A stretch of 64,000 nt of DNA from an uncultured Ureaplasma sp. (GTDB taxonomy: Bacteria; Bacillota_I; Bacilli_A; Mycoplasmatales; Mycoplasmoidaceae): the NCBI GenBank assembly GCA_947039515.1, contig CAMQYY010000003.1, forward strand, positions 1 through 64,000, written 5' to 3'. Each line of letters starts with the position of its first letter. The first letter of the stretch is position 1. The notes beneath the pieces were generated by a model. The model was given only the letters and a program-made list of their open reading frames with translations. It was not told where the DNA came from and searched no databases. A program made the translations under genes and the position numbers. Positions 10,085 to 20,399 of the stretch are shown here, one piece after another.

Positions 10085-11398
10085 ATGGAAACAATTGTAG
10101 CTTTAGCAACGCCTCCTATGAATTGTGCTATTCATATTATTCGTTTATCAGGAAAAGATGTTTTTGAGATTATTAATAAAGTAACTAAGAATAAAGTTAA
10201 AAAAATAGGTAATATTATTCAATATAATTATATTATTGATGAGAATAAAAGAGTTATTGATGAAGTTTTATTAAATACTTTTATAGAACCAAAATCATTT
10301 ACAGGTGAAAACTCTGTTGAAATAAATTGTCATGGAGGAGTTTTAGTTGCTAATAAAATAATTAAGTTACTTGTCATAAATGGTGCTAAATATGCTAATA
10401 GAGGTGAGTTTTCACAAAGAGCTATGATTAATAAAAAGATTAATTATTCTCAAGTTGAGGCAATAAATAATCTTATTCATTCTAAAAATGAAATATCTGC
10501 AAATATTGCTATTAATGAAGTATTAGGTGAGTATAGTAAAGATATTAAAAAAATAAGAGATCAAATATTTCAATTAATAGGTTCTATTGAAGTTAATATT
10601 GATTATCCAGAATATGATGATGTTGATGTTATTAATAGCGATTTATTAATTACTGAATTAACTAGAATTAATTTATTAATTAATCAAATTTTAAAAAAAA
10701 GCAAAATATTTTTGCCTATTTATAATGGAATTAATATCGCTATAATAGGCAAACCTAATGTTGGTAAATCTTCATTATTGAATTTACTTTTTGGAAAAGA
10801 AAAGGCAATAGTTTCAAATATTCCTGGAACAACAAGAGATATAGTTGAAGCAAGTATTAATATTGATTCGATAACATGTAATTTTCTTGATACAGCAGGA
10901 TTAAGAATAACAGATGATTTAATAGAATTTATGGGAATCGAAAAAAGTAAGGATGCTATTGAAAAGGCAGAAATAATTATTCATTTAAAAGATCCATTAG
11001 ATAATATTGAATATGATTTTAAAAATATATTAGATAATAAAAAAGTTATTGAAGTTTATAATAAATCAGATATTTTGAAATTAAAAGATACTTTATCAAT
11101 ATCAGTTAAAAATAAAGATATTAGTCAACTAATTAAAAAAATAAAAGATGTTATTCAAATAAATGAACTTATTGATATTGATGTTGCAATTCTTCAATCA
11201 GATAGGCAAATTGTTTTATTAGAAAAAATTTATAAAATAATTAATGAAACAATTTATGATTCAAAAAATAATATTCCAATTGATATGCTATTGACAAATC
11301 TTGAAATAATAATAAAAAATTTCAATAAGATATTATCAATTGATTTAGAATATGACAAGATGGATGAATTATTTTCAAAGTTCTGTTTAGGAAAATAA
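10085..11398 (+). CDS. mnmE: tRNA modification GTPase MnmE
   Basis: A 437-residue GTPase that, with MnmG, installs the 5-aminomethyl-type modification on U34 of certain tRNAs. The N-terminal domain carries FTGENSVEINCHGG (~75-88). The G domain follows, with G1 GKPNVGKSS (~221-229), the TTRD switch I motif, G3 DTAG, and a lone NKSD G4 motif. The C-terminus is the family-typical FCLGK, with the catalytic-domain Cys. MnmG is not in this window. The gene is embedded between holB and tatD (4-nt gap). Confidence 0.97.
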   Translation: METIVALATPPMNCAIHIIRLSGKDVFEIINKVTKNKVKKIGNIIQYNYIIDENKRVIDEVLLNTFIEPKSFTGENSVEINCHGGVLVANKIIKLLVINGAKYANRGEFSQRAMINKKINYSQVEAINNLIHSKNEISANIAINEVLGEYSKDIKKIRDQIFQLIGSIEVNIDYPEYDDVDVINSDLLITELTRINLLINQILKKSKIFLPIYNGINIAIIGKPNVGKSSLLNLLFGKEKAIVSNIPGTTRDIVEASINIDSITCNFLDTAGLRITDDLIEFMGIEKSKDAIEKAEIIIHLKDPLDNIEYDFKNILDNKKVIEVYNKSDILKLKDTLSISVKNKDISQLIKKIKDVIQINELIDIDVAILQSDRQIVLLEKIYKIINETIYDSKNNIPIDMLLTNLEIIIKNFNKILSIDLEYDKMDELFSKFCLGK

Positions 11399-11402
11399 TA
11401 AT

Positions 11403-12182
11403 ATGAAAATAAAATATATTGATACACATTCTCATTTAAATATAGAACCACTATTAGATGATATGGAAGAAAACATTCAAGAACTAATCAGGAATAATAT
11501 TTTTACTAATGTAATAGGAGTTGATTTAGATTCTTCAAGAAAAGCAATTGAATTAGCTCGAAAATACCCTCAAAACATTATTGCATCAGTTGGTATTCAT
11601 CCAGAAGAGGCAAATACTTTTACAAATAATGATTTAGTAGAATTAGAAGAAATAATAAAAAATAATATTGAATATATAAGTTGTATTGGTGAATGTGGGC
11701 TTGATTATTTTTATCCTGAATATAATAAAGAAAAACAAAAGGAGCTTTTTTATTTACAAATAAACCTAGCCAAAAAATATAAAAAACCATTAATGCTTCA
11801 TATTAGAGAAGCGCATAGTGATAATATAGATATATTGAAAAAAATTAACTACAAAGATGTAATAATTCATTGCTTTAGTGATGGAGCAGAATTTGTTGAA
11901 GAATATAATAATTTAGAATGTTATATTTCAATTTCAGGTATTGTTACTTTTAAAAATTCTCTTCTTTTAAAAGAAGCAGTAAAAAAAATTCCTCTAAATA
12001 GATTATTAACAGAAACAGATGCCCCATTTTTAGCTCCAATTCCTTTTAGAGGAAAAATAAATAAACCTGTTTATGTAATTAATATTAATAAATATTTATC
12101 AGAACTTCTAGAAATAGAAATACAAGAATTTAATAACCAAATTATTCTAAATGCAAAAAAAATATTAAATTTAAAAATTTAA
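11403..12182 (+). CDS. tatD: TatD-family metal-dependent hydrolase
   Basis: A 259-residue TIM-barrel hydrolase of the TatD DNase family. Metal-ligand motifs are in order: DTHSHLN (~7-13), HPEEA, GECGLDYF (~97-104), HIREAH, HCFSDG, and the terminal TETDAPFLAP (~200). Relatives show 3'-5' exonuclease or DNase activity and may act in DNA repair; the in vivo role in mollicutes is unsettled. It is the last gene of the tmk-holB-mnmE-tatD run and converges on the DUF2156 gene after only 21 bp. Confidence 0.95.
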   Translation: MKIKYIDTHSHLNIEPLLDDMEENIQELIRNNIFTNVIGVDLDSSRKAIELARKYPQNIIASVGIHPEEANTFTNNDLVELEEIIKNNIEYISCIGECGLDYFYPEYNKEKQKELFYLQINLAKKYKKPLMLHIREAHSDNIDILKKINYKDVIIHCFSDGAEFVEEYNNLECYISISGIVTFKNSLLLKEAVKKIPLNRLLTETDAPFLAPIPFRGKINKPVYVININKYLSELLEIEIQEFNNQIILNAKKILNLKI

Positions 12183-12203
12183 TATTTTTTTATATTTGTT
12201 ATT

Positions 12204-13115
12204 TTATATAAAATTCTTAGTTACAGTAAGAGAAAATCTCTCTAAAAAAATAATCGGATAATATGATAATTTAGATTTTTTTAAAAGCTGAATACCACCA
12301 TCATCGCCTCTTTCAACATATTTTGTGTTTATATTATGAAATTCTAGGTTAGTTTTAATTAAATATTGATATAAACCTCTAATATCTTTTTCAGCTTTTT
12401 CAATTACTATTTCAAGTGTTTCATTATTAATATATGAAAAAGTGAAAGCAACAATTTTATTATCAATTAAAATTACAGTTCCAATATAATTATTATCAAC
12501 TTTAAACATTTCAAAATAGTTATTATATAATTCAATTTCAATATCACGATCTTCTTCAGTGTATTTATCATTGTGATTTTTAATAAAATTTTTTACAGAA
12601 TTTAAATTAACATCTTTCAAATCTTTTACTTCAATATTATTATTGTTTTTAATAAAATAATTCAAGTGATTTCTTTTTTTTTGTAATTTTTTTCCACTAA
12701 ATTTTTTTAGTTTTTCTGTTTCATAAATAAAATTAGAAATATAAGGAACTGTTTTTATATCTTCTTCTTCTTCTAATTTAAAATCATTAATAATTTTATT
12801 GTTAATATGAGAGAAATATATTTTATTTTTGCCATTCAAAGTAAATAAATCTTCTTGTATTATTTTTTTTATTTCCTCAATATTAGAAGAATCATTATAA
12901 TAAATAGTAAAAACTGTTCATTCAACTTCTTTTCCACCGTTAATTTGCTCTTTTGTATAAAGAATAATAAAATCATCATTAATTTTATATTTAAAAATAT
13001 AACCATAATTTATTCATTGAACTAACATAATAGGACTTAAAGGATCACTATTTATTTTTTTATCGTTAATAATTCTATTTAACTCTAAATAATTTGATCA
13101 ATTTAAATCTTCCAT
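12204..13115 (-). CDS. DUF2156-family protein (GNAT-like fold)
   Basis: A 303-residue protein with the phosphatidylglycerol-lysyltransferase C-domain-like (DUF2156) pattern. A KKLQKKRNHLNYF helix near residue 140 precedes an acceptor strand with GTVILIDNKIVAFTFSY (~210), then an AEKDIRGLYQYL segment and a final ERGDDGGIQLLKKSK motif near 275. Proteins with this fold transfer acyl or aminoacyl groups; the substrate here is unknown. The start was taken upstream of an internal ATG at 12839, because AGGAGG lies 3 nt before the ATG at 13115 and the frame is open. It lies 122 bp downstream of the Fur-family gene on the same strand. Confidence 0.82.
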
Positions 13116-13237
13116 ACTTCCTCCTATTTTTACAATATAAAAATTAACTTATAAAAGTATTTAATTTTATTTATTGATTCTATTTATATTTTTTCCAATT
13201 AATTTTTTTCTCTTTTCTTTTTAAAATTTTTAGATAA

Positions 13238-13651
13238 CTAACACTTATTTTTAATAACTTCAACTTTGATGTTAGTAAATCCATCGATATGATATCTACT
13301 TGTAATTAAATGAATTATGTCTTCATCAAGCTTCAAAATTTCAACACTATTTTTAGATCCACACTCTCTAAATGTTATGTAAAAATTATCTTCATTAATT
13401 AACTTATAATAAACTGTTTTAGAACTCCCACGAATATAAGCATGAATAAAACATTCATTAATTAATAAATCAAGAGTATTGTAAATACTTGATTTATTTA
13501 AATTCTTATCTTTTGCATTAAAATGCTTAATAAAATCAAAGAAAGAATGTTCTCTTTTATCATCATAAAGACATTTAATAACCTCTCTTCTTACATATGT
13601 TATTCGATGACCTCTACTAGAGAGTTCACTAATCATTTCTTTTTCAGTCAT
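13238..13651 (-). CDS. Fur-family transcriptional regulator, metal ligands missing
   Basis: A 137-residue protein with the Fur winged-helix domain: GHRITYVRREVIKCL (~13-27) and the recognition helix SSIYNTLDLLINECFIH (~53-69). The dimerisation domain is degenerate. Where iron- or zinc-responsive family members have HHHF-xxCxxCG, this one reads NFYITFRECG, so the regulatory-site histidines are gone and only one Cys of the first CxxC pair is left. The C-terminal CxxC is also absent. It may respond to a different signal or be a metal-independent repressor. It sits 28 bp downstream of cysS, probably co-transcribed. Confidence 0.88.
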   Translation of the reverse strand: MTEKEMISELSSRGHRITYVRREVIKCLYDDKREHSFFDFIKHFNAKDKNLNKSSIYNTLDLLINECFIHAYIRGSSKTVYYKLINEDNFYITFRECGSKNSVEILKLDEDIIHLITSRYHIDGFTNIKVEVIKNKC

Positions 13652-13679
13652 TTTTCACCCTTTTATTAATTACTTAATT

Positions 13680-14981
13680 TTATAAAACTTTTTTTTCAAT
13701 AAGAATTTTTCTTAAGTTATCACTAATAGAAAAGTTTTTATCTTCATATTCAGAATAGTAATTATTAATCATTTCTATCACTTCATCATTGTGAATATTT
13801 TTAAACTCAATTCCAAGAATTGATAAACTAGAAATAATCATATTTAAAAAAGTGTTAGACTCTAAATAGTTTTTATTCTTTATTTCATTTTTTAATTTTT
13901 TAATAAGATTATAAATTTCAGTGATTGCATTTGAAATATTTAAATCATTATCCATCTCTTCAATAAATTTTTCAGAAAGAATAAATTGAGAAGATAAAGA
14001 ATTATTATAGATCAAATCAGTTTTTGAAGTATTAATAATTTTTTCAATTTTTTCAATTTCAATTCTAGTTTCATTCATAATTTTTTGATTAAAATTTAAT
14101 GGATTTCGATAATTAGTTTTATAAATAAATCATCTAATTTCTTGGTAAGAGTACTCTTTTAAAATATCTTTTATTAGAATAAAGTTATTCAAAGATTTTG
14201 ACATTTTTTGATTATCAACATTGATATGACCAACATGCATTCATATTTTTGTTATATCTTCATTATACAAACATTTATGTTGAGCATTTTCATTTTCATG
14301 ATGAGGAAATTTTAAATCAATTCCTCCACCATGAATAGTTAGAGATTTTTTAAAATACTTCTCAATTAAATAAGAACATTCAGTATGTCAACCAGGTCTG
14401 CCTAATGATCAAGGCGTTTTTCACTTTATACCTTCATTAGTATTTTTTCAAAGAACAAAATCAGCTTGACTTTTCTTTTCTGAATTTTCTTCTATTCTTT
14501 CAACTTTATTTTCATCATCAATACTTCTATTTGATAGTTTTCCATATTCTGTATCTTTTTTAGTATCAAAATAAACATTACCATTAACGACATAAGCGCC
14601 ATTTGTTCTTACTAATCTGTCAATATAATCAATAATACCATCAATATTATTACTGACTTTTTCAATAATCATATCTTTTATGTTCAATTTTTTTCTAATA
14701 TTCTCATATTCCTCAGCAAAATATGAACTAAGTTCAAGTTCATGTTGTTTTTGATTTTTTGCAGCAGCAATAATTTTATCATCAATATCAGTTAAATTAT
14801 GGAGATAATTAACTTCTATATTTTGCGAAAGTAAGTATCTATATAAAACATCGAAGATAATAACTGGTCTAGAATTACCTATGTGAATGTGATTATAAAC
14901 AGTAGGACCACAATTGTAGATATTGATAATATCATCATTAATAGATTCTATTTTTTTTGAAAGTGAATTATATAATCTCAT
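13680..14981 (-). CDS. cysS: cysteinyl-tRNA synthetase
   Basis: A 433-residue class I synthetase that charges tRNA-Cys. The HIGH-equivalent motif HIHIGN follows CGPTVYN (~24-36), a zinc-site GWHTECS lies near residue 200, [15 protein letters not shown] near 220, and KMSKS near 260. The C-terminal anticodon region is short and helical, so the protein is slightly under the usual ~460 residues. Several TGA codons are read as Trp. The fur-like gene follows closely on the same strand. Confidence 0.97.
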
Positions 14982-15143
14982 TTTTATTTATCCTTAACAA
15001 ACTAATTTTATTCTACTTAATAAATATTTAAATAATTTTTTTGATTATTTATATTCTTTCAAATTAAATATATTATTTTAAAATAAACCTTTTTATAAAC
15101 TATACTTTTATTATTAATAAAATATTTTTTAAGAAAGGCAATT

Positions 15144-16817
15144 ATGGGAAGAACAGTTTCAGTTGAAACAACTAAGAAAATTGGTTTCTTCACAGGATTG
15201 TCAATGCTAATAGGTTCTGTTATTGGTATTGGTATATTTTTAAAGAATGCAGGAATATTTAGTACTAATCAATTCAATCCAACAGGTATTATTTTAACTT
15301 GAGTAATAGGCTCAATAATAGCATTAGCAACAGCTTTCTCTTTTTCAGAAATAGGTAGTTCAGTTAGATCAAGAGCAGGCCTTGGTGCATGAACTGAAAA
15401 ATTATTAGGTCATAAAGCAGGCTATTTTATAAAAGTACTTTTCCCCTTGTTCTATATGGGGATAATGATGGTCGTTTTATCTATTTTTGCTGCTGAATCT
15501 CTTTTTGTAATTTTTGATACAGATAGTTCCCAACCATTTGGTATAGTATTATTAGTTGGTTTCCTATTAATGGTTTATTTTTTAATATTCAACTTAGTTT
15601 CATTAAAATTTTCTGGAATTTTTTCATCATTAACGACAATTTTAAAATTTATACCATTATTAATGATTATTATTGCCGGTATTGTAATTGCTTCTATTAA
15701 TGGTAATGGTGGATTAATAGGTACAGCACCAGGTTCACCAGTTCCAGGAACTGGTGAAAATCCTCAAATAGTAGGTGAGTTTAATTTTGGATTTGTAATA
15801 GCATCACTTCCATCAGTTTTATTTGCTTTTGATTCATTTGCTAATGTTGGTAACTTATCTCTTGATATTAAAAATCCGAAAAAAAATGTTCCACTAGTAA
15901 TTGTTGTTGGAATAATATTGAGTGCAGTGTTTTATATATTAGTTACAATAAGTCAATTATTTAGAGCTAATGGTAATGGAATTGATTTTTTTAATGATCC
16001 AATATTTGCTCAAGCTAGTTTAGCTTTAACTATTACTATTAGAGTTTTTATTTTAATTTCAATTATAGGAGTTGTTAATTCATTTTCAGCAACATCATTA
16101 AGAGGGTTTCAATCTTTAGTAAGTGAAAATTTATTTTTTGCTTCTGATGGTATTAGAAAAATTTCATCTAAGACACCATTTATTAAAAAGAATGAATTAG
16201 CAAATGGCTTTATATTAGAAATAATTGTTTTATCCATTTGATGAACTATTATTATGCTTCCATCTGTTATTGTTAATGCAGATAAAGGAGGAACAGATGC
16301 CTTTGTTGATGGGATATCTAATTTCCCTACTATGTTTTTTTTCTTAGTATATGGTGCATTAATTATAGGTGCATTATGAAATAGAAAAACAAATAAAGTA
16401 AAAGTTCAAAAACAAAAATTCTTTTTAATAATAGGTCCAATCGCTATAATTGGAATATTAATTATCTTTTCATATTTATTTTTCTTTTGATTTCTAATTA
16501 ATCCAATTATGTTGATTAATGATCCAAATGCTAATTATGGATGAGGTTTATTCTATAGTAATGACTTTGTTACAACGCCATGATACTCATTAATTTTGTT
16601 CTTTTTATCATTAATAACATTTATATTTTTACCATTTGTTAATTTTAAAATTAAACAAAAAATTGATAAAAGAAAAGGTATTATTACTACTTTTGAAAAT
16701 AGTTATAATCCACTAGCTGATGAAGAAAATAATGAAGAAGAAAATATTGATTATGATGTTAAAAAAAATGAATATGTGAATAATTCAAAAGAGAACCAAT
16801 CAATTAATAATGATTAG
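15144..16817 (+). CDS. APC-superfamily amino acid permease
   Basis: A 557-residue membrane protein with about 12 helices. The first helix carries the APC substrate motif GSVIGIGIFLKNAG (~23-36). A long extracellular Gly/Pro-rich loop lies at ~195-215, and there is an acidic cytoplasmic tail (residues ~520-557, EENNEEENID). It should exchange or import an amino acid at the plasma membrane. In arginine-using mollicutes such proteins include arginine/ornithine antiporters, but the substrate cannot be read from the sequence. Start has AAGAAAGG 7 nt upstream. It is the first gene of a plus-strand cluster with the PEBP and glutathione peroxidase genes. Confidence 0.88.
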
Positions 16818-16862
16818 GTAAATATTTTATAAATCAATAATATTATTTCAAAGAGGTAGATT

Positions 16863-17390
16863 ATGTTAATTAATTCAAAAAATATCAAGAATGGAATATT
16901 AGATTCAAAATTTGGTGGAAATAACCATGAAATAAATAGTTTAACAAAAGGTGTTATAAATTCATCTTTTCATATAGTCTGAAGCAATCTTAAAAAGGAA
17001 AGCAAATATATAAATATTATTTTTATTGATTATGATTCAAATCCAGTTTGTTCATTTTCATGAATTCATTGAATGGTTGCTGATGTTAATGTTAACTTAA
17101 ATGAACTTAAAGAAAATTCAAGTAATGAAAATAAAGAAATGATTCAAGGTTCTAATTCTTGAAGTAGTCCATTTTTAGATTCAGATAAACATTCAATAAT
17201 TGAATCATCAAATTTTGGCGGTTGTTATCCACCTGATAAAGATCATACATATACTTTAAAAGTATATGCAACAAGCGAAAAAACCAATCTAAAACAAGGT
17301 TTCTTTATGAATGAATTTTTAGATTCTATCAAAAATATTCTAATAGAAGAAGCCAAACTTAATTTTATATACAAAAAAATAGAAGGATAA
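16863..17390 (+). CDS. YbhB/YbcL-like PEBP-family protein
   Basis: A 175-residue protein of the phosphatidylethanolamine-binding / Raf-kinase-inhibitor-like family. The fold signature appears as CSFSWIHWMVADVNVN (~60-75) and FGGCYPPDKDHTYTLKVYA (~120-138), the latter matching the bacterial GGPxPPxxxHrYxFxlYA motif. The ligand and role are unknown in bacteria. It starts after AGAGGT and lies 45 bp after the permease; glutathione peroxidase begins one base after its stop, so the two are probably cotranslated. Confidence 0.85.
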
Positions 17391-17391
17391 T

Positions 17392-17868
17392 ATGAATTTT
17401 TATGAATTTAAAATAAAAAATATTCATAATCAAATAGTTGATTTTAATATTTATAAAAATAAAACAATTTTAGTCGTTAATGTAGCAAGTAAATGTGGTT
17501 TTACAAAACAATATGTAGAACTTGAAAGCTTATACAAAAAGTATAAGGATAAAGATTTTATAATTTTAGGATTTCCATGTAATCAATTTTTAAAACAAGA
17601 ATTTGACGAAGATGATAAAATTTTAGAATTCTGTAAAACAAAATTTGATGTTACTTTTGATATGTTTTCAAAAATTGATGTTAAAGGAAAAAATATTAAT
17701 CCGTTATTTGAATTTCTAATTAATGAAGACAAATCTTTTACTTCTCCAAAAAATATTAAATGAAATTTTGAAAAATTCTTGATAAATAAAAATGGTGAAT
17801 TAATAAAACGATATCTTTCTAAAGAAACACCTTTTTCATTTGAAAAAAATATTGAAGAAATTTTATAG
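17392..17868 (+). CDS. glutathione-peroxidase-family peroxidase (Cys type)
   Basis: A 158-residue thioredoxin-fold peroxidase. The active-site motif VASKCGFT (~30-37) has cysteine in place of selenocysteine; the FPCNQF motif (~63-68) and the WNFEKFL motif (~124-130, first Trp from a TGA codon) complete the Cys/Gln/Trp catalytic set. In bacteria these enzymes usually draw electrons from thioredoxin and reduce H2O2 or lipid hydroperoxides. It ends ten bases before a 25-bp inverted-repeat terminator shared with rplA. Confidence 0.94.
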
Positions 17869-17876
17869 AATACACA

Positions 17877-17931
17877 TTAATAAATAAAAAAAAAACTTCT
17901 TATTTTAAGAAGTTTTTTTTTTATTTATTAA
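17877..17931. terminator. bidirectional terminator between gpx and rplA
   Basis: A perfect 25-bp inverted repeat (17877-17901 and 17907-17931, 5-nt loop) with internal A10/T10 tracts separates the convergent glutathione peroxidase and rplA genes; the repeat ends exactly one base before the rplA stop codon. Same design as the 2192-2256 element. Confidence 0.8.
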
Positions 17932-18618
17932 TTACTGAGGGATTGCTAATTTAAATCCTAAACCCATTGTTGGACTTATACTTATATTTTGAATAAATAC
18001 ACCTTTAACAGTTGAAGGTCTTTTTGACTTAATTAAACTAACTAAACTCATAATATTTTCTTCAATATGTTTAGGATCTGATGAAACTTTTCCAACAGTC
18101 ATATGAATATTTCCATATGTATCAGTTCTATATTCAAACTTACCTGCTTTAAATTCTTTAATTGATTTAATTAAATCATTTGTAACAGTTCCTGTTTTTG
18201 GATTTGGCATTAATCCTCTTGGTCCAAGAAGTTTCCCTAATTTACTTAGAGAAGGCATCATTTTACTTGTTGTAATAATTACATCAAAGTCTAATCAACC
18301 TTTTTGAATTTCTTCAATTTTATCTTTTCCACCAAAAAAATCAGCACCAACAGCTTTTGCTTCTTTTTCAGAAATATCTTCACTTAATGCTAATATTTTT
18401 AGAACTTTACCATTACTATGCGGGAATGATAAAGAACCTCTTAATTGTTGTTCAGCTTTTGTTGTGTCTAAGTTTAATTTAATAGCAACATCAATAGAAC
18501 CATCAAATTTTGAAATTGATTTTGATTGAGCCATTTTAATACCATCTAAAATTGGATAGATTTTTTTAAGATCGGTATTTTTTTCCACTTCAATCATTTT
18601 TTTTGTTTTTTTAGCCAT
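17932..18618 (-). CDS. rplA: 50S ribosomal protein L1
   Basis: A 228-residue L1 protein of the large subunit stalk. It shows the family stretch GRLMP-type KLLGPRGLMPNPKTGTVT (~127-144) and the start of domain I around IKLNLDTTKAEQQLRGS. One TGA (Trp) splits it in standard-code translation. It starts 2 nt after the rplK stop, the usual L11-L1 arrangement. L1 is typically the autoregulator of this operon; no clear L1-binding mimic was identified in the leader. Confidence 0.97.
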
Positions 18619-18620
18619 AA

Positions 18621-19067
18621 TTAATTACCTTTCTTTTCAGAAACATAACCATCAATTGTAATACCCATTTGTTTTGCAGTACCAACAATCATTTTTAAAG
18701 CAGCTTCTTCATCATATGCATTCATATCTATTAATTTATATTTAGCTATTTCTAATGCTTGCTCTTTTGTTATTTTACCAACATTAGTTTTTTTAGCATT
18801 ATCAGAACCTTTTTTGATTCCAGCAGCTTTTAATAATAAAACTGTTGTTGGTGTTGTTTTAACTTCATATATAAAGCTTTTATCCTTATATGCAGTAATA
18901 ATAACAGGAACAACATCACCCATTCTATTTTTTGTAGCTTCATTAAATGACTTAGTAAACTCAGCCATATTAATTCCTACAGATGCTAAAGCCGGTCCCG
19001 GCTTAGCTTGACCACCAATTATTTCTAATTTAGCGATTCTTACGATCTCTTTTTTCTTTGGAGCCAC
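18621..19067 (-). CDS. rplK: 50S ribosomal protein L11, GTG start
   Basis: A 148-residue L11 protein of the GTPase-associated centre. The N-terminal proline-rich segment [16 protein letters not shown] (~18-33) and the C-terminal rRNA-binding domain with [12 protein letters not shown] are present. No in-frame ATG lies near the start; the frame begins with GTG at 19067, 8 nt after AGAGG. An out-of-frame ATG directly after the Shine-Dalgarno would give only a very short peptide, so the GTG is chosen. Operon partner of rplA. Confidence 0.95.
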   Translation of the reverse strand: MAPKKKEIVRIAKLEIIGGQAKPGPALASVGINMAEFTKSFNEATKNRMGDVVPVIITAYKDKSFIYEVKTTPTTVLLLKAAGIKKGSDNAKKTNVGKITKEQALEIAKYKLIDMNAYDEEAALKMIVGTAKQMGITIDGYVSEKKGN

Positions 19068-19129
19068 GCAACATACCTCTTTGTTTGTTCGCTTTGCGGT
19101 ATAACGAATTTCTTCTTCCGCTTGCTTTT

Positions 19130-19164
19130 AATATAAAATAGTCTATTTGTATAGAATATTCTAT
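19130..19164 (-). promoter_or_regulatory. candidate rplK promoter with 14-bp palindrome
   Basis: On the minus strand a TATATT hexamer at 19130-19135 could be the -10 element of rplKA. Upstream, covering the -35 position, is the perfect palindrome ATAGAATATTCTAT (19151-19164), which could bind a dimeric regulator. The ~60-nt leader that follows is clearly richer in G+C than its surroundings. Confidence 0.35.
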
Positions 19165-19206
19165 TAAATTATAAACTAAATTTAATTTAATACAATTTAA
19201 ATAGAA

Positions 19207-20016
19207 TTAGATACTTAAATTTTTGAAGGCTTTTTTAAACTCATCTATCATTTCTTTTTCATCAAAAAAAATATATCCTGAGGTTGTAACAATAGATTTA
19301 TGACCCATCATTTTTTGAATAACTTTTATATTACATCCACTTTTAATTAAATTAGTACAAAATGATCTTCTTAAACTATGCGGAGATATTTCAATATTTA
19401 TCTTTTTACCATTTTTCTTTATAATTGTATTTAATTGCTTAAAAGATAATTTTTCACCATTTTTATTTACCAAAAAATATTCAAAATCTCAATCCATTAA
19501 TTTATTTTTTAAATCACTAAAAATAAAAATAAAACGTGTCTTATTACCCTTTCCTAAAACTTTTATTTTATTTTCTAAAACATCTGATTTTGATAAATTT
19601 CAAATTTCATTTGATCTCAAACCAGTTTTAAATAAAATTTCAAAAATTAGTGAATCTCTCTTATCAATTCATTTTTTTAGATCAAATAATAATTGTATTT
19701 GATTATATTGGTCATCTTTGATAACTATTCTTGGATATTCTTCTAAACTTGGCAATCTAATCTCAGATAGTTCGTCAAGAAAATCACATTTTTTATATTT
19801 TATAAATTGTTGAATAATTCGAAAACCACAGCGAACTGTATTAGGACTATATATATTTTGTATTTCTTTTATGAAAATTGATACATTCATTTTTGTAATT
19901 TCATCTCCATTTAAAAATTTTAAAAATCTTTTTACTCATCCTATATAAAGAACTATTGTTTTATCAGATAAATTCTTTGCTATTAAATATTCCTTAAAAT
20001 ATTCTATATTTTCCAT
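19207..20016 (-). CDS. tyrosine recombinase (XerC/integrase family)
   Basis: A 269-residue integrase. The N-terminal SAM-like DNA-binding domain spans residues ~1-95. The catalytic domain has Arg I in TGLRSNE (~137), a Lys in a KVLGKGNKTR beta-hairpin, His-x-x-Arg in SPHSLRRSF (~207-215), the GHKS box (~237-240) and the Tyr nucleophile in TSGYIF (~247). All catalytic residues are present. Start follows AGAGG; a GTTCAA/TTGAAC palindrome 16 bp upstream may be an operator. It sits at the end of the ICE-like block and is the likely integration enzyme. A chromosomal Xer or a site-specific invertase is the alternative. Confidence 0.9.
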
Positions 20017-20031
20017 ATTATTACCTCTTTT

Positions 20032-20046
20032 GTTCAAAAATTGAAC
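20032..20046. promoter_or_regulatory. possible operator upstream of integrase
   Basis: Inverted repeat GTTCAA-AAA-TTGAAC centred 23 bp upstream of the integrase ATG, overlapping the region where its promoter or ribosome binding site begins. Position and symmetry suggest a repressor site, but no cognate regulator is identified. Confidence 0.35.
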
Positions 20047-20340
20047 TAAGAGTTATCTTATATCTTTTTTTATACATAGTCAAAGCACAAAAAAAGGAAC
20101 TAATAAGATCATTTTTTTGCTTTTTTTTTTCTTTTTTAACCAACTATAGTATTCTAAAATTAATATTTTTTATTTTATTTTTAAAATTTTGTTTAGTCTT
20201 ATAAGACTTCTTAATACTTAGATTTAATTTATTTTTATAATTATTATCATTTTTTTTGATAAAAATATTTAAAATAATTCTTATTTTTACATTTATTTAT
20301 AATTATTCATTGTAGATATATTAAGACATAACTAACAACA

Positions 20341-20369
20341 TAAAAGAGAATACTATGTATCCTCTTTTA
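20341..20369 (-). terminator. hairpin after decayed paralogue
   Basis: 13-bp arms with a single mismatch (TAAAAGAG...CTCTTTTA) around a 3-nt loop lie 30 bp beyond the reconstructed stop of the minus-strand pseudogene. Confidence 0.5.
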
Positions 20370-20399
20370 TCTATCTTTCTTTAATTTTAAAGTTCTTAA

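Larger units (their letters stand above)
20017..20399. other. intergenic region between integrase and decayed paralogue
   Basis: 383 bp without a convincing gene. It holds a palindrome next to the integrase start (20032-20046), long pyrimidine runs (20109-20140), a perfect palindrome AGTCTTATAAGACT (20195-20208), and a terminator hairpin for the pseudogene (20341-20369). If the element has a replication or integration site near the integrase, this would be a natural place, but nothing decisive is visible. Confidence 0.5.
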
